NCBI GenBank assembly: GCA_964427535.1
Contig: CAYRVF010000001.1
Location: 1-64,000, forward strand
From: CAYRVF01 sp964427535
GTDB lineage: Bacteria > Chloroflexota > Ktedonobacteria > Ktedonobacterales > JADMIN01
Length of the DNA: 64,000 bases
Reading direction: 5' to 3'
Below the pieces are notes generated by a model. It ran no database searches, was not told where the DNA came from, and saw only the letters and a program-made list of their open reading frames with translations. Positions 17,554-24,974 of the stretch are shown piece after piece. A program made the position numbers and the translations under genes. Positions within the stretch are counted from its first letter, which is position 1, and each line of letters starts with the position of its first letter.

Positions 17554-18339
17554 CTACCCGGTGCGTGAGACTGTGTGCCATAGGGCATCTGATGCGCTCA
17601 CGAGCGCAAGGTCTCCGCGAGTGTCGACACTGTGAGGATGGGGCAGCAACAGCTCGAGCCGCATTCCGCGGTTAGGTGCGGTCACGATGTTCACGCGTCC
17701 GCCCAGCATCCGTACACGATCCCGTATACTGCGGATGCCGAAGCCAGACCCTGATCCGGCGTGGTGTCCACTCTCGAGCGCGCTGCTGTGGCAGCCGACG
17801 CCGTCGTCGATGACGATGATCGATAACCCAGCAGCGTGGCGCTCTAGGAGAACACTGACTGAGGATGCCGAGGCATGCTTCTCTACATTCGTCAGTGCCT
17901 CTCGCACAGCCAGGAACAGGTGTGAGTTCCAGTGCGGCGGCAGCTCGTCTGGCCAGTCGTGCTGCTCGACGGTTAGCCGCATACCCCGACTCGCGAACTG
18001 CGGTTGTATCGAGTGCTGGATTGCCTCGACGAGAGTTGACTCGCACGCGGTTTGGGGCGCTGCATGTAAGCCAGCCAAGGAAGACCGTAAGGCATTCAAT
18101 GCTTCTTGAGCCAGCCCTTTCCAGAGACCCAGGTCCACCTCCAGCCGCCCCGTCTCCAGAGGCTCACGCTCCAGTCGGTTGAAGCTCACCACGAGGGAGG
18201 TCAGCGGCTGAATGACCGTGTCATGCAAGTCGCGGGCGAGGGCGCGGCGCTGGAGTTCGCAGGCATCCGCGATCATGAGCTGCTCCGTCGTGCTACCATG
18301 GAGACGCTGTGCGGCCCCAGACATCTGAGCATCACGCAT
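17554..18339 (-). CDS. Cytoplasmic NarX/DegS-type sensor histidine kinase
   Basis: A 261-residue kinase with no membrane segment and no separate sensor domain. The HisKA_3 dimerisation segment ARDLHDTVIQPL carries H39. The ATPase domain has REALTNVEKHA (N box), DDGVGCH (G1) and GFGIRSIRDRV (G2). It should phosphorylate the regulator encoded downstream (16783-17469). Because it has only about 30 residues ahead of the dimerisation helix, the signal must come through a partner protein or the kinase core. ATG at 18339 has GAGGTGAG just upstream. Confidence 0.9.
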   Translation of the reverse strand: MRDAQMSGAAQRLHGSTTEQLMIADACELQRRALARDLHDTVIQPLTSLVVSFNRLEREPLETGRLEVDLGLWKGLAQEALNALRSSLAGLHAAPQTACESTLVEAIQHSIQPQFASRGMRLTVEQHDWPDELPPHWNSHLFLAVREALTNVEKHASASSVSVLLERHAAGLSIIVIDDGVGCHSSALESGHHAGSGSGFGIRSIRDRVRMLGGRVNIVTAPNRGMRLELLLPHPHSVDTRGDLALVSASDALWHTVSRTG

Positions 18340-19457
18340 GACTCACCTCACTCACGTAGGGCGTACCTGCTACGCAGACATACGCAGAGTCGGGTGGCTA
18401 CCCGTAGAGCCCGTTACAGACGGAAGTTGATCGACCGTAGGAGGCGGGTATACCATTCACAGAGAGCCCCTTCCCTGCCAATGCGAATGACGCTGGATTC
18501 AAACGGCGCTCGTGCACCTGGTGGCAGACCGACCGGCTTCTGGCCCGTCGCCACTCCGCACACTGGCGCGCAGACGACAGGAGACACAGCGCACCGGATC
18601 GGACAGTCAAGCCGGCATCGTCTCCTTAGCTAGTGATTCCTTGGCTTTGGTCCATCCACACTGTCAGTCGTGCGGCGCCCAGATCGCTGATTACATGGGA
18701 GTGTGTTTCAGCATGCAAGCCTACAGTGGGCGCTACAATGGCGGAAGGCGAAGTGCCGCTCACGACGAGCAGAGCTGTGCAAACGGCTCCATCTCCCAAC
18801 TCTCCGCGACTGTCCACCCGCCAGATGAGCACCTCGAACGTGCAGATTGTGGGGCGCACGTCGCACTTCAGGCCGCGTCACATGAGATGCAGGCCTCGCT
18901 CTATCCAGTGAGCGACCCGTCAAAGACACGTTTAGTGGCACCCACAAGGCAGCGTATCTCAACTCAGCGGTAGGGACAACTCTAGAATTCGTTATCTTCA
19001 GCAGGGAGAATTGGTAGGCATCATACGACGCCTCATCGTTGTGAGGCGTCTGTAAGTGAGGTGTATGCTCCGCGGGCCAAACATGCAGAGCGCGATCGTT
19101 GGATTACAGCGGCTGCTTCGAGCCCACATCGTCTCAAGTCATCGAGGGCAGGCCCGTACGGGTAAAGATTATGCTTCCTTGATGGCGTGGCGCAGTCGGA
19201 CCTCGTCAGCCAGCGCCAGCGTAAGGGAAAATTGACCCAGCCGGGTGCCGGGAAAAAAATACGCAAAAGTGGGCACGGCCAGGCACGGAAAAAGTACGCA
19301 AAAGTGAGCATGGCCAGGTAGTGACACTGGTATTGACGTGGGGTGGCGTCCCTACACTGTCCATGCGGTATCGCCAGCAGCCTCCTACCAGCGAAAAGCT
19401 ACCCGACCCAACCCTCTCTTGTCGACCCGGCAGCCACGCCTGGCATGTGACAGCGCC
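18340..19457. other. Intergenic region with a repeat remnant, no supported gene
   Basis: About 1.1 kb between the kinase gene start and the stop of the small receiver gene. Short open frames are present but have no ribosome binding site and no family resemblance. It contains a GTAGGG-ACAA-CTCTAG element (18970-18985), similar to promoter boxes elsewhere in this window, and the duplicated 32-33-base unit at 19251-19318. Confidence 0.5.
19251..19318. mobile_element. Duplicated terminus-like unit, possible IS21-type end remnant
   Basis: Two imperfect direct copies (19251-19283 and 19287-19318) share the core TACGCAAAAGTG followed by GCA.GGCCAGG, three bases apart. Just upstream is GGGAAAATTGACCCAG. 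Closely spaced direct repeats with wording like CTCACTTTTGCGTA on the other strand remind me of the multiple terminal repeats of IS21-family elements. No istA or istB is nearby, so at most a solo end remains. The family assignment is from memory; the duplication is seen. Confidence 0.35.
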
Positions 19458-19856
19458 TCATTGCAGGAGCACGTCGCTGACGGCCGTTATCCTCACCACC
19501 GTTCCGGCTCCAAGTTCGTGTAGGAGGAGCCGGGGCGCGGCGAGCGGCGACTCTGCAAGCGTCGCACTTATCACTGTCGGTGGGTAGCTAGAGAAGAGAG
19601 AGGCAATGAGCTGAGCCCTCTGCTGGAGCAGCTCTCCATCGCTGTCCAACACCACGATGACGCGTGGCCGAAGCGACGTTATGGCAGCGAGATACTTCTG
19701 GCCCTCCCAGGAAACGACACGAAGTGGCAAGCTATCACCGAGAAGACTACGGACCATATCTTCGCCCATCTCGAGATCGGTGATGACCACACACACGGGC
19801 TCGGTGAAGGATCCCCGGATGGTGGCCTCGATCCCATGACTCGGTTGGCCTGGCAT
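19458..19856 (-). CDS. Stand-alone degenerate receiver-like protein
   Basis: About 132 residues, with no DNA-binding domain. The alternation of hydrophobic strands and helices resembles a CheY-type receiver: strand 1 VCVVITDLEMGED, strand 3 RPRVIVVLDSDGELL with a possible acceptor Asp, and strand 4 TVISATLAESP. The usual acidic pair and Lys are not clearly present. The ATG at 19856 is preferred (GAGGAT about six bases upstream); an ATG at 19871 is the alternative. It lies downstream of the ComQXPA-like operon on the same strand, after a 514-base gap that holds a candidate promoter. It could titrate or modulate a neighbouring kinase or regulator; this is speculation. Confidence 0.6.
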   Translation of the reverse strand: MPGQPSHGIEATIRGSFTEPVCVVITDLEMGEDMVRSLLGDSLPLRVVSWEGQKYLAAITSLRPRVIVVLDSDGELLQQRAQLIASLFSSYPPTVISATLAESPLAAPRLLLHELGAGTVVRITAVSDVLLQ

Positions 19857-20370
19857 ATCGATCCTCGTCATGTCATATCAGGTGAAGCACACGTATTGGA
19901 GCTGTGCTCAGACAGGCCGCTATCCTCTCGATTACAGCCCGTTTCACGTAGGCTCAGCAGGGCGTTTGGGCAACGGGGGTGCAAACAGCGTTGGACGTCG
20001 TGCCCGCGGCGTGTGCAGACGTCTTGCCCCTGTGTCGTCCGCTCATGCGCGTCGGCTCGGCACGGCTGGTGGTGTTTACTGCTGTCTTGCTTGCCCCCAA
20101 TGGCAAGGATATTCTCTACAGTGACCTAACCGCCTGGAGCGTGGAGTCCGTCATCTCCAGCAGAGGCATGTCACTGTAGTCAATGCTACTGTACTCATGC
20201 ATGCGGGGCATCTGCGCTGGGGAAAACCCTAGAATTGCCCGGGACTCTTGGCGTCGCGGTCAAGGAGGTACATAAGGGGAAACGAGTACCTCGACTGCCG
20301 CTCACGCTTTGTCGGATCCTTACTTGCTCGTGCAGCGCACTTCAGCAGCGCGCCCTGCCAGCATTCCATG
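19857..20370. other. Intergenic region carrying a candidate regulated promoter
   Basis: About 510 bases after the response-regulator gene stop. No gene is seen. It contains the box at 20217-20232 described separately. A plus-strand AGGAGG near 20266 is not followed by a convincing frame. Confidence 0.45.
20188..20232 (-). promoter_or_regulatory. CTAGGG-N4-CCCCAG box and -10 candidate upstream of the small receiver gene
   Basis: On the minus strand CTAGGG-TTTT-CCCCAG (20232 down to 20217) is a 6-4-6 inverted repeat with one mismatch. Twenty-three bases downstream lies TACAGT (20193-20188). The layout nearly matches the two methyltransferase promoters at 39425-39468 and 53557-53602, where the gap is 22. 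The leader to the receiver gene would be about 325 bases. Confidence 0.4.
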
Positions 20371-21033
20371 CTACCCTGGCATCTGCCGCTGCTGCTGCTC
20401 TGGTTGGCAGATGCCCTGCTGCAACGCGATGCTCACCGCCTCAGCGCGTGAGCGCGCGCCGAGCTTTTCGAGCACGTTGCAGACATGGAACTCGACAGTC
20501 TTCAGTGACACACTCAGCGCCTCGGCGACTTGTGTGTTCCGATAGCCAGCGACCAGCAGCTGAAGGACATCGTATTCCCGAGCGGTCAATGACAGTACCG
20601 CACTGCCTGCGAGTACCCGCGCGGCCTCCCCCATGATGACGGTGCTTCCGGCCGCTACGGCGTGCAGTGCCGCCACAAGCTGAGGTCCCGAGGCGCTCTT
20701 CGGGAGATACCCCTGTATCCCCAGCTGCAGGAGCGCACGCGCGTAGGCGCGTTCGTCATAGCCCGTGACCACAAGCACTTTGACGGAGGGGAACCTGGCG
20801 TGTATCTGACGCGCCACCTCGATGCCGCTGACATCTGGAAGGCGCACGTCCAGGAGGACGATATCTGGACGTTGCGCGCTCACCTGCCGCAGACCCTCCA
20901 GGCCCTCGCCCACCGCGCCGACGACCTCGACCCCCGTCGTGCGCTCCAGAAGCATGCGGGTGCCCTCTCGCAGCATCGGATGATCATCAACGATGAGCAC
21001 TCTGATAGGCCATTGTTGGCTGGATATGTTCAT
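20371..21033 (-). CDS. ComA-like NarL-type response regulator of the ComQXPA-like operon
   Basis: A 220-residue regulator. The receiver is complete: RVLIVDDHPMLREG with the acidic pair, VLLDVRLPDVSG with the acceptor D62, VVTGYDERAY, and GYLPKSAS with the Lys. The DNA-binding half has LTAREYDVLQLLVAGY, NTQVAEALSVSLKTVEFHV and EKLGARSRAEAV. The start at 21033 lies 47 bases inside the kinase gene in another frame, so translation is probably coupled. By analogy with Bacillus ComA it would be phosphorylated by the kinase at 20987-23365 and bind 6-4-6 inverted repeats such as the one upstream of the operon (24721-24736). The target assignment is inference. Confidence 0.9.
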   Translation of the reverse strand: MNISSQQWPIRVLIVDDHPMLREGTRMLLERTTGVEVVGAVGEGLEGLRQVSAQRPDIVLLDVRLPDVSGIEVARQIHARFPSVKVLVVTGYDERAYARALLQLGIQGYLPKSASGPQLVAALHAVAAGSTVIMGEAARVLAGSAVLSLTAREYDVLQLLVAGYRNTQVAEALSVSLKTVEFHVCNVLEKLGARSRAEAVSIALQQGICQPEQQQRQMPG

Positions 21034-23365
21034 CGGTTCCTCGCAATGCCACTTCCGTCACGACACGCGTGCCCCCACGTGCAGCGGACTCTACACTCAC
21101 CCGTCCGTTCCAGGGACGCACTCGCTCGCGCATGCCCAACAGTCCCAGGTGCGGTGACGAGTCTGGCGTGCTCGCGGGAGCAGCATTGCTCAGGATGCCT
21201 TTTCCGTCGTCGGCAATGCGAAGCCAGACCCTTCGTTCATCGCGTCCGAGCACAACCCACACCTGATTAGCATAGGCGTGTTTGAGACAATTGGTGAGCG
21301 CCTCCTGTGCAATCCGGTACAGCGCGACTTCTAAATCGGCCTGGAGGCGCCCGAAAGCGATTGGCGACTCACATTCGACGATCAGACTCGCCGCCAGCTC
21401 GGAGCGTGCGGACAGATCGCTCACCAACCATTCGAGTGCGGGGATGAGCCCAAGATCATCCAGCATCGGCGGCCGCAAGCCAGCGCAGATTGCCCGCAAT
21501 GAAAAGCCGATCTCCTCCACTCCCTGCCGACTCCGCAGGCACTGTGGACAGGATGAGACATCGCTCATCTCACGCTTGAGCAGAATTGCGCGCTGCAAGG
21601 GATCATCGTGTACATCCAGCGCAATGCGTCGGCGCTCATCTTCCTGGACCTCCATCAGTCGTGTTGTGAGCGCCGCCAGCTCATGCTCGCGCTCCGCCAG
21701 CGCCGCCACCTGTCGTTCCAGGCTGCGCGTCAGGAGCGCATTCTGGAGTGCCGTCCCCACGAGGGGAGCAACGGTGGCAATAAGCAGCCGGTCGTCGTGC
21801 AGCAGTTCCGTGTCATGGCGTTTCGGGCCGACAGCCAGTGTCCCAACGAATTCACTTTCAGACGTCAGAGGGATGAACAACTGAGTGGGATCACTGCCCT
21901 CGGCGCTGATATTCGCGGTTAGTGCCTCATGTGATGCGCTCGCTGGTAGCGCATGTGGTGCGCGGTCTCCGCAGCAGTACTGAGCTTGCGGTTCCTCCGA
22001 CGACCCGAGGGTAATCGCCGCCCAGCGCAGATCGAGCAACTGCATGAGCCGCCGGAGGATGTGCGTCGCAATGGCCTCGACACCGTGTAGGTGAACTATT
22101 TCGTTGCTGAGTTGTTCGAGGGCGGCGGCATAGTCATAGACATCGTGGAACAGAAACCGCTCCAGGAGGCAGCGCAGGTAATACTGGGCTGGCGGGAATG
22201 TGGACGCAATCAGCAAGACCGCCAGCACGCTCCAAGGCAGCACGGATAGATGCCAGTTCGGGCCGATCACGGCATGGTAGAACAGGCTCAGGCCCAGGGC
22301 GTAGACGCTCAGGAGTGCTGCCCAGACAGTAAGTGCCACGAAGCTGCGCCTCGCCAGACGCGTGATGTCCGAGAACTGCCATCCGAGCACGGCCGTTCCC
22401 AGGCCAATAGGGATCAGCACAATGCTGATCACCGCGCTATCGACCGTCGCGAGCGGCTTGATGTCGAATAGTGGCGGCACGATGATGAGCAGGTAGAATG
22501 GTGCTAACCCAGCGAGCATCCCAAGCGCAACGATCGCCAGTGCGGGCCGGGCTGTCTGATGGGCTGACTTCTGAACCAGAGCAGAGATGGCGACCACGCC
22601 GGCTGCGATGAAATCTACACCCATGAGAGCGAGCTCTGTGGGCAGTAGCCACTCGAATGCTGCCGGGTCGAAGATGACAACCCAGGCATACAATCCGACA
22701 AGCACGGCGGACACGCCCAGGCAACACGCCGCTGCCGCCCTCCCCCAGCGACGTGTGAGATGGTTGACGGGAAATGCGAGAAACAGCAGGAAGACGCTGG
22801 CCGCAAAGCTGATGACGGCGACGTGTTCGATTGCAAGCGTCCAGCTTGCCCCGAAGGGGGTTGCGATACCGGCAACAAGCGCAACTGCACTGGAGAGGGA
22901 CAGTCCGAGGATAATGTATCCAGTGATCAGGTCCATACCCAGCAGAAAAATGGCAACCCCGACTGCCATGAACCATGCGGCGAGTACGAGGAAGGAAAAC
23001 CGGCGGCCGTTCGAAACACTCCTCGCCGCGTCAACAGAGGCAGGAATCATTCTCCCTGTCTGTGAACGCACACGAACACTGGTAGCTCCAGCGACCGCCG
23101 CCGGACTGGTGGGTGGCGTGACGGCGCGCCCATTGATGTCAGTGACCACAGCACCACGTCGGATACCCGCATCCCATGCGCTCCCCGCCGGCTGGACCCA
23201 ACTGATGACCAGCTTCGCCTGTTGCTCGCTGGCCCGCAGTCCGAGCAGAGCATCTTGCGATGTCGCCTTGAGACAGAGTTGTCCGAGCGCCAGCCATACG
23301 ACAAGGCACGTCGCTGCGATAGCCCACCGGCGCGCGTCCACTGGAAGGAGACGAGTAACCATCAT
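20987..23365 (-). CDS. ComP-like polytopic sensor histidine kinase
   Basis: A 792-residue kinase. One membrane segment (about 14-33) is followed by an extracytoplasmic PDZ-like stretch (about 35-115, with WVQPAGSAWDAGIRRGAVV and INGRAV). Then come about nine membrane segments to residue 395, a GAF-like region, a helical linker, the HisKA_3 segment IALDVHDDPLQ with H586, and the ATPase domain (AQEALTNCLKHAY, ADDGKGI, LGLLGMRERV). The large polytopic sensor resembles Bacillus ComP, the receptor for the ComX pheromone. The ATG overlaps the stop of the polyprenyl-synthase gene (ATGA), with GAGAGG six bases upstream. Its 3' end overlaps the response-regulator gene by 47 bases. Confidence 0.88.
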   Translation of the reverse strand: MMVTRLLPVDARRWAIAATCLVVWLALGQLCLKATSQDALLGLRASEQQAKLVISWVQPAGSAWDAGIRRGAVVTDINGRAVTPPTSPAAVAGATSVRVRSQTGRMIPASVDAARSVSNGRRFSFLVLAAWFMAVGVAIFLLGMDLITGYIILGLSLSSAVALVAGIATPFGASWTLAIEHVAVISFAASVFLLFLAFPVNHLTRRWGRAAAACCLGVSAVLVGLYAWVVIFDPAAFEWLLPTELALMGVDFIAAGVVAISALVQKSAHQTARPALAIVALGMLAGLAPFYLLIIVPPLFDIKPLATVDSAVISIVLIPIGLGTAVLGWQFSDITRLARRSFVALTVWAALLSVYALGLSLFYHAVIGPNWHLSVLPWSVLAVLLIASTFPPAQYYLRCLLERFLFHDVYDYAAALEQLSNEIVHLHGVEAIATHILRRLMQLLDLRWAAITLGSSEEPQAQYCCGDRAPHALPASASHEALTANISAEGSDPTQLFIPLTSESEFVGTLAVGPKRHDTELLHDDRLLIATVAPLVGTALQNALLTRSLERQVAALAEREHELAALTTRLMEVQEDERRRIALDVHDDPLQRAILLKREMSDVSSCPQCLRSRQGVEEIGFSLRAICAGLRPPMLDDLGLIPALEWLVSDLSARSELAASLIVECESPIAFGRLQADLEVALYRIAQEALTNCLKHAYANQVWVVLGRDERRVWLRIADDGKGILSNAAPASTPDSSPHLGLLGMRERVRPWNGRVSVESAARGGTRVVTEVALRGTDEHIQPTMAYQSAHR

Positions 23366-24351
23366 GATGTGCCTCTCGGCGCGGGTCGTCCGGAGACTGA
23401 CGGCACTAAGCGGCGCAATCTATAGACCTCGCCACACCCGCTCACCTGTGCGAGTGTTCGCAGTGCATGGAATGCCTGCTGCCGGTAGGTATGGGCAAGA
23501 ACCCATCCGTAATGGAGGGCGCCCATCTCACCGAGCGCGGCAACGACCGCCTGTTCCTCCTCGGCATTCGGCACGTGTGGGGCGCGATACCAGTCGAGTA
23601 TGAGTGTGTTGCCCTCGGCAGCCGCGCAGCGGAGGGCGTAGGCAACGGGAAGCGTTTTCTTCTTGCGTCGCAGGTCACTCCCACGGCACGAGGACGTACT
23701 ATCGAGACCTGTCAGATCATTGAGCAATTGGGCGACCATGCCGACGTGGCCGCCGAAATTACCAGCAGCCCGCTCCAGTGCCGGGTCATCGGTGGCAAGG
23801 GCCGCACCGACCTCACAGGCCATCGCGACCAGCGAGCCAGACTTGCGCTGTGTCATCTGGCACGCCAGCTCTTCGTCTCCGACCGGCAGGGCTTCCAGCA
23901 GCAGGTCCAGATCCTCACCCTCACTTGCGGCAAGGTAACCATGCGTGATGAGATTGCCGATGCGCTGGGCGTGATCGATGTCTAGGCACTCGGCAAGATG
24001 CCTCAGAGAGCGCTGGACGAGCCAGATCAACGCGCTACTCGCATTGATGGCGCGAGCAGGCGTAATGCCCTGCTCGTTCCAATCATCGTCGACCACGTCG
24101 TCGACCACATCGGCCGCCGCGATCGAGAATTCGACGGCAGTCGCGCCCCACACGGCCGCATCCATGTCACCTCCGAGCACGGCACAGGTCTTGAGCACAA
24201 ACGCTGGCCACTTGGCGCACGGCGGGGTAGCAAGCACGCGGCCCGGGCGCGCCATCAGATGGAGCAACAGATCACTGAACGCCGGGGTAAGCCTTTCCTC
24301 AGCGATCACCTGGCGGACCGCTGCCTCAACCTGGGGGAAAGATCGACCCAT
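23362..24351 (-). CDS. ComQ-like polyprenyl synthase family protein
   Basis: A 329-residue class I isoprenyl diphosphate synthase fold. The first aspartate-rich motif is DDVVDD (84-89), the conserved RKSGSLVAMACEVGA is near 169-183, the second motif is QLLNDLTGLD (208-217; ND rather than DD), and SDLRRKKKTLPVAYAL follows (225-240). Length and the ND form of the second motif resemble ComQ, which attaches a prenyl group to a tryptophan of the ComX peptide. The gene lies 11 bases after the small peptide gene and overlaps the kinase gene by four bases (ATGA). GGAGG precedes the start by five bases. A chain-elongating prenyl synthase for another isoprenoid remains possible, but no isoprenoid genes are nearby. 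Confidence 0.85.
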   Translation of the reverse strand: MGRSFPQVEAAVRQVIAEERLTPAFSDLLLHLMARPGRVLATPPCAKWPAFVLKTCAVLGGDMDAAVWGATAVEFSIAAADVVDDVVDDDWNEQGITPARAINASSALIWLVQRSLRHLAECLDIDHAQRIGNLITHGYLAASEGEDLDLLLEALPVGDEELACQMTQRKSGSLVAMACEVGAALATDDPALERAAGNFGGHVGMVAQLLNDLTGLDSTSSCRGSDLRRKKKTLPVAYALRCAAAEGNTLILDWYRAPHVPNAEEEQAVVAALGEMGALHYGWVLAHTYRQQAFHALRTLAQVSGCGEVYRLRRLVPSVSGRPAPRGTS

Positions 24352-24362
24352 CGGAGCCTCCG

Positions 24363-24611
24363 CTAGCTAGCTGCGGTCTCCCGGTGTGTTTCCGTGGCAG
24401 AGGCAAAGAACCATTCCTCCGGACTGAGCGCCGGGATGAGGGCACTGATATCACCATTCAGGCGCCGCATGGCACGCTGCAGTGCGCGAACAGACGCTCG
24501 CTGGTCTGCCGACAGTCGCGCCAAGGAGTCACGGTACAGGGGCGACGGTGATACGGAGGCGCCATCCCGCAGCATGTTGCGAACTACATCATGCAAAGTC
24601 GTCACATCCAT
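24363..24611 (-). CDS. Candidate ComX-like pheromone precursor peptide
   Basis: An 82-residue peptide with no recognisable family. It is the first gene of the operon, followed after 11 bases by the ComQ-like gene. The N-terminal part is helical and charged (DVVRNMLRDG, LARLSADQRASVRALQRAM). The C-terminal part is hydrophobic and contains the only tryptophan: ALIPALSPEEWFFASATET, W67, with 15 residues after it. ComX precursors are short, have a helical N-terminus and are prenylated on a tryptophan near the C-terminus. Here the tail after Trp is longer than usual, so extra trimming would be needed. ATG at 24611 has AGGAGAG seven bases upstream; an upstream ATG at 24665 in frame lacks such a site. 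The pheromone role is inferred from context. Confidence 0.7.
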   Translation of the reverse strand: MDVTTLHDVVRNMLRDGASVSPSPLYRDSLARLSADQRASVRALQRAMRRLNGDISALIPALSPEEWFFASATETHRETAAS

Positions 24612-24680
24612 AGGGGACTCTCCTGCGTCTCTCATCACGGCATCCCTGCGGGGCGCGTGTGTCACGGCTGCGACATGGCC

Positions 24681-24736
24681 GGTATAGCATCGGGTCGCAA
24701 TCTCAGCAAAATGGAATCGTCCTAGTGGGAACTAGG
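24681..24736 (-). promoter_or_regulatory. Promoter of the ComQXPA-like operon with a 6-4-6 inverted repeat
   Basis: Read on the minus strand: the perfect inverted repeat CCTAGT-TCCC-ACTAGG (24736-24721), 11 bases, TTGCTG (24709-24704), a 17-base spacer and TATACC (24686-24681). The predicted start near 24674 leaves a leader of about 63 bases to the peptide ATG. The repeat has the spacing of the Bacillus ComA box (TTGCGG-N4-CCGCAA) and is centred about 55 bases upstream of the start, a good place for an activator. The rest of the gap up to 24974 shows no gene. Confidence 0.55.
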
Positions 24737-24974
24737 CAATTCACCCATGCTCAATGGGGCATGGCATCGCGGCGCGACACGTTGCACACACGAACCCGGA
24801 CCTGTGCTCTCCACCACCCCCACCCCAACCATCCTCACGTTGCGCTGCACACGTCACCAGACGCTGCCGTCGCTTCGCATATGGCACCAGCGCGTTCAGC
24901 GTGGAGGCGTGGGCTGACAATCACCACCCGGGCAGATGTGGAAGTCGGGTGATGTGCTCTCTGCGACTCAGCGA

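Noticed and set aside
18512..18973. 153-codon plus-strand frame in the signalling island
   Set aside because: No ribosome binding site and low-complexity, Ser/His/Cys-rich translation; not a believable protein or second pheromone gene.
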